NCBI GenBank assembly: GCA_030598625.1
Contig: JAUVPO010000076.1
Location: 1-8,295, forward strand
Reading direction: 5' to 3'
From: Deferribacteres bacterium
GTDB lineage: Bacteria > Nitrospirota > Thermodesulfovibrionia > UBA6902
DNA length: 8,295 bases
Of the stretch, positions 1 through 5,278 are shown in pieces. Made by a program: the position numbers and the translations under genes. The notes under the pieces were generated by a model. The model had not been told where the DNA came from and made no database searches. It saw nothing but the letters and a program-made list of their open reading frames with translations. Each line of letters begins with the position of its first letter. Position 1 is the first letter of the stretch.

Positions 1-209
1 AAGTTTTTGTAATTGCCAATAAGGTCAGAAAGGAAGATGATGTCCTTTTTATCAGAAACAACCTGGTTGATATTGAATTTTTAGGATCAATACACTTTAA
101 CAATGAAATTATGGAAGCGGATATTGAAGGTTTACCATCTTATGAAACATCCCGGCAGGCAGTTGAAGAAGTATTGAAGATCAAACAAACATTAGAGAAA
201 TTAATTTGA
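1..209 (+). CDS. cooC: C-terminal end of a CooC-like carbon monoxide dehydrogenase maturation ATPase (partial)
   Basis: Only the last 68 residues are present; the first complete codon is at position 3 and the stop is TGA at 207-209. CooC is a MinD/ParA-type P-loop ATPase that helps load nickel into CO dehydrogenase or acetyl-CoA synthase in the cytoplasm. The visible part shows the end of this fold: a hydrophobic strand followed by 'ANKVRKEDD' (the N-K-V segment that typically contacts the nucleotide base), then 'LGSIHFNNEIMEADIEG', matching the usual 'LG-I-x-E-I-x-AD-x-G' block, and a C-terminal helix with 'AVEEVLKI'. The Walker A region lies outside the window. The stop overlaps the next gene by 4 nt, so the two are probably translationally coupled. 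The family call rests on recognition of this C-terminal block; another MinD-like ATPase is possible. The Wood-Ljungdahl genes downstream favour CooC. Confidence 0.62.
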   Translation, partial: VFVIANKVRKEDDVLFIRNNLVDIEFLGSIHFNNEIMEADIEGLPSYETSRQAVEEVLKIKQTLEKLI

Positions 210-772
210 AGAAAAATCTCAGGAAGAGGCTTCTGAAAAAAAGAGACGATATCCAGCCGGGTGAAAAGAAAAGGAAAGAAGCTGCTATCAGGAAACGGCT
301 CTATGCTTCGGCTGACTTCAAAAGGGCAAAAAGCATATTATTTTATGCCTCATTCAGAAGCGAAGCGGATACAACTGCATGCATACTGCATGCAATGAAA
401 CTCAATAAAAATGTCCTCTTGCCCAGGGTCAAACGTAAAAAAAGGGAATTAAGGATCTTCAGGATAAACGATATTTCCGGACTCGAATCAGGTTACATGG
501 GTATTCACGAGCCGAAGATAAACAAAATTTATGAGAAGGATATAGATGATGTTGATATCGTTATAGTTCCCGGGGCGGGATTTGATATTAAAGGAAACCG
601 TCTTGGATACGGTGAGGGATATTATGATAAACTATTGTCCAGGTCAAAAAAAAATACAGGTACGATCGCCCTGGCATTTGAAGAGCAGATTGCAGAAAAA
701 ATCCCTGCTGAGCCACATGATATAAAAGTGGATATAATTATCACCGACAAACGCTTGATAAAATGTAAGTAA
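206..772 (+). CDS. fau: 5-formyltetrahydrofolate cyclo-ligase (methenyl-THF synthetase)
   Basis: This cytoplasmic enzyme uses ATP to convert 5-formyl-THF to 5,10-methenyl-THF, returning an otherwise dead-end and inhibitory folate to the one-carbon pool. At 188 residues it has normal family length. Visible motifs are the basic N-terminal helix 'KKNLRKRLLKKRD', 'FYASFRSEADT' (about 46-56), 'LPRV' (72-75), 'GIHEP' (99-103), and the signature 'GYGEGYYDKLL' (134-144) that forms the nucleotide/substrate loop. It ends with 'FEEQ' (158-161) and 'PHDIKVD' (170-176). The start is TTG at 206, overlapping the upstream TGA stop by 4 nt (TTGA). It is preferred because it gives the expected N-terminal helix and has a purine-rich AGAGAAA (194-200) just upstream. 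Coupling to the CooC-like gene suggests an operon. No stem-loop followed by a T-run is seen after the stop. Confidence 0.93.
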   Translation: MKKNLRKRLLKKRDDIQPGEKKRKEAAIRKRLYASADFKRAKSILFYASFRSEADTTACILHAMKLNKNVLLPRVKRKKRELRIFRINDISGLESGYMGIHEPKINKIYEKDIDDVDIVIVPGAGFDIKGNRLGYGEGYYDKLLSRSKKNTGTIALAFEEQIAEKIPAEPHDIKVDIIITDKRLIKCK

Positions 773-841
773 GCGCCCGGAGACCCGTGGTATGAGTTTA
801 TTATCGATATGTCAATATTGTAATATTTCGTTGGAGAAGCC

Positions 842-1870
842 ATGAAACATGATATAAAAAAGCTTATTAAAAAGCGGATTAAGAATCTTCTTGTTCTTAC
901 CGTCATGCTGTTTACATTTGTAATACTTCCGGTTTCAAGCTTTGCAGACGACAATTTTGCCAAATGGCTGGTTGAACTCCGGGCAGAGGCCCTGGCCGGG
1001 GGCATATCTGAGTCAACCCTTAATAAGGCCCTTACCGGATTGCAGCCTATTCAAAAGGTCATAGAACTCGACCGCAACCAGCCGGAGTTTAAAAAGGATT
1101 TCATGAGCTATCTTAAATTGACGGTAACCGGCTTCCGTATTAAAAAGGGCCGCAGGCTTCTCCACAAGCACAGAGAATTGCTTGAAGATATTATGAGGCA
1201 TTACGGGGTCCAGCCGCGTTTTCTGGTGGCAATATGGGGATTGGAAACTAACTTTGGCAAGTATACCGGTAAATTTTCGGTTATTCAAACTTCGGCAACC
1301 CTCGCATATGATGCAAGAAGGAGCGCGTTTTTTCGCAGGGAACTCCTAAACGCCCTTAAAATTCTCGACGAGGGACATATCGCCATTTCAGACATGAAGG
1401 GGTCATGGGCCGGTGCAATGGGACAAATCCAGTTTATGCCCTCCACATTTATAAATTCCGCGGTTGATAAAGACAAAGACGGTCGCAAGGATATATGGCA
1501 AAGCCTCCCCGATGTCTTTGCCTCTGCAGCGAACTTTCTCTCAGGTTATGGCTGGAACGCCAATTTTACATGGGGGAGAGAAGTGCAGGTTCCTGATGGA
1601 TTGGGCCAGAAGTTATACGGTCTGGAAAATGAAAAACCTCTTTCGGAATGGCAAAAGATCGGTGTACGCCGGATCAACGGCAACGCCCTTCCCCATGTTG
1701 ATATAAAAGCCTCTCTTATTAAACCGACAAAAAACAGCGCGCATTCATTTCTTGTTTACCGGAACTACCGGGCAATAATGCGCTGGAATCGTTCTCATCT
1801 CTATGCCCTGGCTGTATGCCACCTGGCCGACAGGATAGCAGGCAGCGGCCCTTTTAAGGGCAAGCAGTAG
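842..1870 (+). CDS. mltB: Lytic murein transglycosylase, MltB family, secreted
   Basis: The enzyme cleaves the MurNAc-GlcNAc bond of peptidoglycan with formation of a 1,6-anhydro-muramoyl product, acting in the periplasm. Residues 1-36 form a signal peptide: a lysine-rich start (KHDIKKLIKKRIK), a hydrophobic core (about 17-33), and a probable cleavage site after SSFA. No lipobox cysteine is visible, so it looks soluble rather than a lipoprotein. The MltB catalytic domain follows: 'IWGLETNFGKYTG' with the predicted acid Glu135, 'GSWAGAMGQIQFMPSTF' (187-203), a calcium-binding EF-hand-like loop 'DKDKDGRKDIW' (209-219) as in E. coli Slt35, and 'NFLSGYGW' (231-238). The length of 342 residues and the domain span are typical, and no separate C-terminal peptidoglycan-binding domain is seen. 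The start ATG is preceded by GGAGAAG (833-839). A functional link to the folate genes is not evident. Confidence 0.93.
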   Translation: MKHDIKKLIKKRIKNLLVLTVMLFTFVILPVSSFADDNFAKWLVELRAEALAGGISESTLNKALTGLQPIQKVIELDRNQPEFKKDFMSYLKLTVTGFRIKKGRRLLHKHRELLEDIMRHYGVQPRFLVAIWGLETNFGKYTGKFSVIQTSATLAYDARRSAFFRRELLNALKILDEGHIAISDMKGSWAGAMGQIQFMPSTFINSAVDKDKDGRKDIWQSLPDVFASAANFLSGYGWNANFTWGREVQVPDGLGQKLYGLENEKPLSEWQKIGVRRINGNALPHVDIKASLIKPTKNSAHSFLVYRNYRAIMRWNRSHLYALAVCHLADRIAGSGPFKGKQ

Positions 1871-1920
1871 CCATAGTCCCATAGCTCACCATCGAACTGT
1901 CTCATAAATATATCCGGTTA

Positions 1921-1990
1921 ATTCCGTCATTCACGCTTATCGGAAATCCTTATTCTGAAAGATAAAAGATTCCGGTCAAGCCGGAATGAC
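1921..1990. repeat. Intergenic inverted repeat, REP/MITE-like
   Basis: Two nested dyads are visible. An outer pair GTCATTC (1926-1932) and GAATGAC (1984-1990) encloses an inner perfect 7-bp hairpin ATTCCGG-TCAAG-CCGGAAT (1969-1987). The A/T-rich intervening stretch carries no open frame. Motifs of the type 'ATTCCGGTC...CCGGAATGAC' occur as dispersed intergenic repeats in many deltaproteobacterial and Nitrospirota genomes, from general recollection. It lies between the mltB stop and the folD promoter and could also act as an RNA-end-stabilising hairpin for mltB. There is an A-run (1995-2001) after it on the + strand but no T-run, so it is not a canonical terminator. Confidence 0.55.
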
Positions 1991-2012
1991 CCGTCAAAAA
2001 AAGGCAGTGCCC

Positions 2013-2041
2013 TTGACATTGGGTATTATAAATATTTAAAT
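2013..2041 (+). promoter_or_regulatory. Candidate sigma-70 promoter for the folD-like gene
   Basis: A consensus -35 box TTGACA (2013-2018) is followed after 17 nt by TTAAAT (2036-2041), a 4-of-6 match to the -10 consensus, in a very A/T-rich stretch. The implied 5' leader would be about 55 nt and ends in a strong ribosome-binding site AGGAGG (2093-2098). No recognisable riboswitch fold is seen in the leader. This is a prediction from sequence only. Confidence 0.5.
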
Positions 2042-2103
2042 TTATAGTCCGTGCGTTGTCGAGAATCGGAGTTTACCGTAAAAATTATTAACAGGAGGAT
2101 TGT

Positions 2104-3447
2104 ATGGCATACAGAAATTATAATGATCGTATTGGTGGTATAAATCACTGGTTATTTGCACAGGAAGAATTCAAACATATTATTTCCCGTTCGTTCAGGG
2201 GTGAAGAATACTCGAGCGTCATAAACGGCTCCGGGGCCGTAAAGGGAGAACAGAAATACCCTAAGGGTTATCAGGATGTCATTGTCCCGGAGTTGAGGCG
2301 CAGGTCTGATTTTTTAAGCCGGATTCCAGCTCTTAAAGACGTAAAACCGGACTCTCATAAAGTTTTAACCGTACTGGTCGGAGATAAAGACGACCCGAAG
2401 GTTGCGGCTTCACGGAGCTATGTCGGCATGAAATCGGCTACGACAAAGCAATCGGGTCTGTCAAGCATGGTTGAAGAATTCCCTTCGACAATAACAACTG
2501 CCGAAATGTATGAAAATCTCGAAAAGTGGAACAGTGACAGTTCAATTTCCATATTAATGTTCCAGCTGCCCTTCGGCGGCAAGGCCGGAGAGACAATCGA
2601 TACCACGGCGCTCTGCAACCGTATCAATGTCGCAAAAGATGGCGACGGACTCAACCAGGTAACCCTGGGGCTCATGTCCCTCGGCGCTGACCGCTACTAT
2701 GACTGCTGTACACCGGGCGGGATGGTGGACCTCGCCAGTGTCTATTTAGTAAGGGAAAAAGGCGCGAGACTGCGTCCTGACGGGATCGCAAGCTTCGCAG
2801 GGCTTGAAGTGCTTGTGGCAGGAAGGAGCAACATCGTGGGAGAGCCCCTTTTCAATCTCCTGAAACGTTTTGACGCCACAACACTTGGACCTCTTCATAC
2901 ACGCACAGGCACAGGCGGTAAATCCGATAAGGAAACCCAGTTAAAGGTATATACGGAGCTTTCAAAACGGGCCGACATAGTCTTCGGCTGCATGGGCTTC
3001 CACCCGTATAAGGTTCATACTGATTCGGAATACTTCTTTACGGCTGATATGCTGAAAGAGGGTGTACTGATAATTGACGCATCAACATCATTCAGGAAAG
3101 ACGGCAAAAAACCTTATGGCGATGTTGATCCGTCAGCGCGCTCAAAGGCATGCGCGTTTACCCTTGAAACGGGAGGCGTAGGTCCGGCAACCGTCACCAG
3201 GCTCGTACACCAGGGCTGGAAGGGCATGCTCTATCAGAACATCGACAAGGTGAGGAAGGCCGTTGAGGACAATAAATCAGTTGTTATATCGACCTTCACA
3301 AAACTCCTGGCATCATATGCCGGCGCAAGCGAATCCGATGCAGCAGGCAACGCTGAAACTCTCTTTAACAGGGCCATTGACGCAAACAGCCACCCGGTGC
3401 ACGCAGTTGACGCGCTCGAGGCGATATTCCCAGAACTGATGAAATAG
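2104..3447 (+). CDS. folD: Divergent, enlarged FolD-type methylene-THF dehydrogenase / methenyl-THF cyclohydrolase
   Basis: The protein is predicted to interconvert 5,10-methylene-, 5,10-methenyl- and 10-formyl-THF with NAD(P), a central step of the methyl branch of the Wood-Ljungdahl pathway. It has 447 residues, against about 280-300 for standard FolD. The FolD core is recognisable: 'SYVGMK' gives Tyr106 and catalytic Lys110, 'FQLPF' gives Gln154, and 'KDGDGL' gives Asp181, so the catalytic set known from E. coli FolD (Lys54, Gln98, Asp121) is intact. 'CCTPGG' (201-206) replaces PCTPxG, and the Rossmann nucleotide loop is 'VAGRSNIVGEPL' (238-249). Near the end, 'GDVD' (339-342) and 'GGVGPATV' (357-364) match GDVDF and PGGVGPMT. 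The extra length is an N-terminal extension of about 60 residues, a longer segment after Rossmann strand 2, and a longer C-terminal tail (about 365-447). ATG 2104 has an AGGAGG site at ideal spacing. Cofactor preference cannot be read from sequence here. Confidence 0.85.
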   Translation: MAYRNYNDRIGGINHWLFAQEEFKHIISRSFRGEEYSSVINGSGAVKGEQKYPKGYQDVIVPELRRRSDFLSRIPALKDVKPDSHKVLTVLVGDKDDPKVAASRSYVGMKSATTKQSGLSSMVEEFPSTITTAEMYENLEKWNSDSSISILMFQLPFGGKAGETIDTTALCNRINVAKDGDGLNQVTLGLMSLGADRYYDCCTPGGMVDLASVYLVREKGARLRPDGIASFAGLEVLVAGRSNIVGEPLFNLLKRFDATTLGPLHTRTGTGGKSDKETQLKVYTELSKRADIVFGCMGFHPYKVHTDSEYFFTADMLKEGVLIIDASTSFRKDGKKPYGDVDPSARSKACAFTLETGGVGPATVTRLVHQGWKGMLYQNIDKVRKAVEDNKSVVISTFTKLLASYAGASESDAAGNAETLFNRAIDANSHPVHAVDALEAIFPELMK

Positions 3448-3480
3448 CCGGTTTTTTTATGAAAAGTTCTCCTTTAATAT

Positions 3481-3560
3481 CTCCCCCTTTGGAAAAAGGG
3501 GGATTAAGGGGGATTTTATAATTATAAAGGCAGCAAATCCCCCCTTGCCCCCTTTACTAA
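3481..3560. repeat. GC-rich inverted repeat with CCCCCTTT/AAAGGGGG arms
   Basis: A hairpin CCCCCTTT (3483-3490) with AAAGGGGG (3495-3502) around a GGAA loop lies about 35 nt after the folD stop. A larger structure is also possible: AAAGGGGG (3495-3502) and GGGGGATTT (3508-3516) together mirror AAATCCCCC (3535-3543) and CCCCCTTT (3548-3555), enclosing the palindrome TTATAATTATAA (3516-3527). This resembles a small non-coding dispersed element. It could also end folD transcription, although no clean T-run follows the first stem. It marks the left edge of the accessory island. Confidence 0.65.
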
Positions 3561-3631
3561 ATCGGAAGAAAAGCTAAAAAAGCTTATATCTATCAACAAA
3601 CCTTCAGTGTAGCACGAATATTGGAATTTTC

Positions 3632-3669
3632 ATTTGTAGGGGTAATTCATGAATTACCCCTACGTTTTG
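3632..3669. repeat. 28-bp perfect palindrome, copy 1 (inverted relative to copy 2)
   Basis: Positions 3636-3663 form an uninterrupted palindrome whose left half is GTAGGGGTAATTCA. The flanks ATTT (3632-3635) and GTTTTG (3664-3669) are the reverse complement of the flanks of the copy at 4593-4630, giving 38 identical bases in inverted orientation. The TAG stop codon of the 62-residue gene on the minus strand (3660-3662) lies inside the palindrome. The RNA would form a strong hairpin at the end of that transcript. No T-run follows in the minus direction, so it would be an atypical terminator. Confidence 0.9.
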
Positions 3670-3848
3670 TCCTCGACAGGAATATCTTCAGGCTGAATCC
3701 AGATGATCTTTCCGTCTTCCCATGACGCAATGGGATTGCCTGCCTTTTTATGCAGCAAGAGAGCCTCTTTTACGGCTTTTTGTAAAGCTTCATCTATTTC
3801 ACTTCCGGTATTAAAAAATTCATCAATATTCTTTTTGGCTTCACTCAT
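3660..3848 (-). CDS. Small protein paired with a zeta-toxin-like kinase; candidate antitoxin or partner
   Basis: This 62-residue protein is not from a family I can name with certainty. The first half, 'KKNIDEFFNTGSEIDEALQKAVKEALLLHKKAGN', looks helical. The second half, 'GNPIASWEDGKIIWIQPEDI', has the G-N-P-I-x-x-W-x-D-G-K-x-x-W-I-x-P-E-x-I pattern that I recall from short proteins beside zeta-like ATPases. The ATG at 3846-3848 lies inside the end of the kinase gene (8-nt overlap) and has its own AGAGGA site (minus strand, 3854-3859) 5 nt upstream. Co-translation with the kinase is therefore likely. It is encoded after the kinase, unlike epsilon-zeta and PezAT, where the antitoxin comes first. 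The acidic C-terminal end (PEDIPVEDKT) runs directly into the palindromic repeat that supplies its stop. An antitoxin role is inferred from gene pairing only. Confidence 0.75.
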   Translation of the reverse strand: MSEAKKNIDEFFNTGSEIDEALQKAVKEALLLHKKAGNPIASWEDGKIIWIQPEDIPVEDKT

Positions 3849-4431
3849 GATATTCCTCTCTGATTATATTCCATAAATCAGGCTGATAAACAATTTCCCC
3901 GCCCTTTTCTCCTCCCAATCCAATTAAAGCCGGACCTGAAGGATTTGAATTGTTATATAGCCTCCATGCATCCGCAAATGGCACATAGAGCTGGAAAAAA
4001 TTTGTTATGCCTTTATTATATCGTCTCCTAATGGTTTCTTCAGACACATTATGCCCGCCGAGACGGACTCTTTCTGCTACCCTTGCTATTGCAAACTCAG
4101 CACTTGGAAGCCAGAGAAAAACAAGATGGAAAATATATCCCTTTTGTTTCAGTTCCTTTATCCAAGGGGCAAAAGTACGGCTTGCAAGGGTTGTTTCAAA
4201 TGCAAAATCCACCCGTTCTTTTGCAAGGTGATGTATTCTTTTCAGCATAACGCGGCCCGCCTGAAAGGCCGCCCCTTCAGGCTGAAAAGCAGAAAGCCCC
4301 TCGGCAATTACATCTGCGTTAACAAACTCAGTTACTCCCAGAGTGCCTTTAAGCAGAGAAGGAGCCGTCGTTGATTTACCGGAACCATTTGGCCCAGAAA
4401 TCACAATTATATGCGGTCGCTGTTCAGTCAT
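3841..4431 (-). CDS. Zeta-toxin-like P-loop kinase
   Basis: The 196-residue protein is a P-loop phosphotransferase of the zeta-toxin/AAA-like group. Walker A is 'GPNGSGKST' (13-21, Lys19). 'FVNADVIAEGLS' (36-47) supplies an acidic residue, Asp40, at the place where zeta toxins position substrate. 'FAFETTLASR' (76-85) is the conserved FETT segment. 'RVRLGGHNVSEETIRRRY' (121-138) resembles the lid region with clustered arginines. Characterised zeta toxins phosphorylate UDP-N-acetylglucosamine and so block peptidoglycan synthesis; whether this one does is unknown. ATG at 4429-4431 has no clear Shine-Dalgarno sequence, only A/T-rich DNA upstream. A TATAAT box on the minus strand (4473-4468) sits about 37 nt before the start, without a good -35. 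No antitoxin gene is found upstream; the overlapping downstream 62-residue gene is the only partner. It could be a non-toxic kinase. Confidence 0.85.
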   Translation of the reverse strand: MTEQRPHIIVISGPNGSGKSTTAPSLLKGTLGVTEFVNADVIAEGLSAFQPEGAAFQAGRVMLKRIHHLAKERVDFAFETTLASRTFAPWIKELKQKGYIFHLVFLWLPSAEFAIARVAERVRLGGHNVSEETIRRRYNKGITNFFQLYVPFADAWRLYNNSNPSGPALIGLGGEKGGEIVYQPDLWNIIREEYHE

Positions 4432-4467
4432 CAGATTTCAAAAAAGTTTAATAATAAATAACATATA

Positions 4468-4473
4468 ATTATA
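4468..4473 (-). promoter_or_regulatory. Possible -10 box for the kinase operon
   Basis: Reading the minus strand, TATAAT lies at 4473-4468, about 37 nt upstream of the kinase ATG. At 16-18 nt spacing no TTGACA-like -35 box is present and there is no TGn extension, so activity may be weak or need an activator. The surrounding DNA is very A/T-rich, which makes a chance match fairly likely. The rest of 4432-4592 shows no gene on either strand. Confidence 0.25.
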
Positions 4474-4592
4474 ATACTAAATAGACGGGTAAATCCTGCT
4501 ATGTGCCTCCGGTGATGTATTCCATCTGCTGGCTATGAACCCCGGGAAGAACGGCATGGTAGGGGCCGTCTTATTTTGTTTATGCATGCACG

Positions 4593-4630
4593 CAAAACGT
4601 AGGGGTAATTCATGAATTACCCCTACAAAT
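4593..4630. repeat. 28-bp perfect palindrome, copy 2
   Basis: Positions 4599-4626 repeat the palindrome with half-site GTAGGGGTAATTCA. The flanks CAAAAC (4593-4598) and AAAT (4627-4630) match the reverse complement of copy 1 flanks exactly. It lies 3 nt beyond the TGA stop of the RelE/YafQ-type toxin gene (4630-4632), so it forms the 3' end of that transcript. In the minus direction it is followed by GTTTTG, a short T-run, and so is a somewhat better terminator candidate than copy 1. Together with copy 1 it encloses the kinase pair. Confidence 0.9.
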
Positions 4631-4899
4631 CATCCTTTTCTATAAACATCATCATGGCTACCTATATCGAGAAAGATTATTCCCTTTTCTGTTATTTTCA
4701 GACTAAGCGTTAATCTGTAACTATGAGTGATGCTCGCGGCAAAAATGCCTTCGAGCTTTCCGCCGAGTGGATGCAGCTTAAGATGCGGCTGAAACGGGTC
4801 ATCGATCAAACTTGCCAGTCGTCCCCTTAAGTCCGGATGCTTATGGAGGAACTTTTTTGCGCTCCTCATAAAGTGCCGGGTCGTTACGAGCTCATACAT
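4630..4899 (-). CDS. RelE/YafQ-type mRNA interferase toxin
   Basis: This 89-residue protein has the compact RelE fold pattern. A basic N-terminal helix ('RHFMRSAKKFLHKHPDLRGRL', split around residue 20) is followed by 'DDPFQPHLKLHPLGGKLEG' (33-51), a strand with 'HSYRLTLSL' (59-67, Arg62), and the C-terminal 'FLDIGSHDDVY' (77-87). The G-S-H-D-x-V-Y ending, with His82, is typical of the YafQ/StbE branch, in which a C-terminal histidine takes part in ribosome-dependent mRNA cleavage. The ATG lies 2 nt after the antitoxin stop, so translation is coupled; purine-rich GAAGAATAAG precedes it. The gene ends 3 nt before palindrome copy 2. Target and cleavage specificity are not visible. No sign of truncation is seen. 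Confidence 0.85.
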   Translation of the reverse strand: MYELVTTRHFMRSAKKFLHKHPDLRGRLASLIDDPFQPHLKLHPLGGKLEGIFAASITHSYRLTLSLKITEKGIIFLDIGSHDDVYRKG

Positions 4900-4901
4900 T
4901 C

Positions 4902-5174
4902 TTATTCTTCATCTTCCTCATCCAGTGCCTTCAACAGTTCATCAACGCTTTTGAATTTTCTCGTCCGCCCGGCAGTAACGTCCTCAAGAGACGCCTTTAC
5001 CCTGGCGATGTATGCTTCATCCTCAGCTTCGAGAAGCTCCTGGTAACGCTCTTCAGAGACTACAACATATTGCGGGCGGTTATTCTTGATAACATGAACC
5101 GGTCCCTCCTTTAATGCCTCGTCAACAGCGCCAATACCCCTGCGCTTTATGTCCTGTGCTGCTATTGACTTCAC
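4902..5174 (-). CDS. Phd/YefM-type antitoxin
   Basis: The 90-residue protein is the antitoxin of the adjacent RelE/YafQ-type toxin. Its N-terminal half (about 1-50), 'KSIAAQDIKRRGIGAVDEAL', then 'GPVHVIKNNRPQYVVVSEERY', has the Phd/YefM shape: helix, then two strands with the 'V-I-K-N-N-R-P-x-Y-V-V-V' core that builds the DNA-binding dimer. The remainder is helical and strongly acidic at the end (ALDEEDEE), as expected for a toxin-wrapping tail. The start is GTG at 5174-5172, chosen because a strong GGAGGT site (minus strand, 5187-5182) sits 7 nt upstream and no nearby ATG gives the expected N-terminus. Antitoxin before toxin is the classical order. Autorepression at the twin AGTACT sites just upstream is likely but inferred. 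Confidence 0.87.
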   Translation of the reverse strand: MKSIAAQDIKRRGIGAVDEALKEGPVHVIKNNRPQYVVVSEERYQELLEAEDEAYIARVKASLEDVTAGRTRKFKSVDELLKALDEEDEE

Positions 5175-5190
5175 AATTAATACCTCCAGC

Positions 5191-5240
5191 AGTACTTTAT
5201 TTAGTACTTTTATATTACTCTATTCGGTATCTATATGCAA
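5191..5240 (-). promoter_or_regulatory. Promoter and candidate operator of the Phd/RelE-type pair
   Basis: On the minus strand TTGCAT (5240-5235) and TAATAT (5217-5212) are separated by exactly 17 nt, giving a plausible sigma-70 promoter. Immediately downstream, around the expected transcription start, are two AGTACT palindromes (5191-5196 and 5203-5208) with centres 12 bp apart, in the extended direct repeat AGTACTTT. Paired palindromic half-sites about one helical turn apart, overlapping the start of a Phd-type operon, fit autoregulation by the antitoxin or the toxin-antitoxin complex. Site function is inferred. Confidence 0.55.
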
Positions 5241-5250
5241 GCTAAATATG

Positions 5251-5278
5251 GGACGGGCAATTCATGAATTGCCCCTAC
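5251..5278. repeat. Degenerate third copy of the palindromic repeat
   Basis: A perfect 20-bp palindrome, half-site GGGCAATTCA (5255-5264), is followed by CCCTAC-like sequence on the right, while the left outer arm has decayed (GGACG against the expected GTAGG). It is the same element as copies 1 and 2 with T-to-C changes (and the mirrored A-to-G) in the arms: GGGCAATT instead of GGGTAATT. It lies upstream of the promoter of the Phd-type operon, so this operon, like the kinase operon, has a repeat copy on each side. Confidence 0.85.

Noticed and set aside
622..1005. Minus-strand frame of 127 codons spanning the fau-mltB junction
   Set aside because: It overlaps the ends of two convincing genes on the other strand, lacks a ribosome-binding site and shows low-complexity composition.
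2042..2103. Folate (THF) riboswitch in the folD leader
   Set aside because: The leader of about 60 nt is short and A/T-rich, and I see no paired helices or conserved loops of the known THF riboswitch.
4051..4374. Plus-strand frame of 107 codons inside the kinase gene
   Set aside because: It is opposite a kinase with intact Walker A and lid motifs; the translation is rich in Ser, Cys and Arg without domain-like pattern.
4432..4592. Possible upstream antitoxin gene for the zeta-like kinase
   Set aside because: Only a 26-codon frame on the minus strand is found, with no ribosome-binding site and no helix-turn-helix-like pattern.
3632..5278. CRISPR array or integron-like attC sites suggested by repeated palindromes
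   Set aside because: There are only three copies, 650-960 bp apart with genes between, without regular spacers; no integrase or cas gene is present and attC core boxes are not seen.
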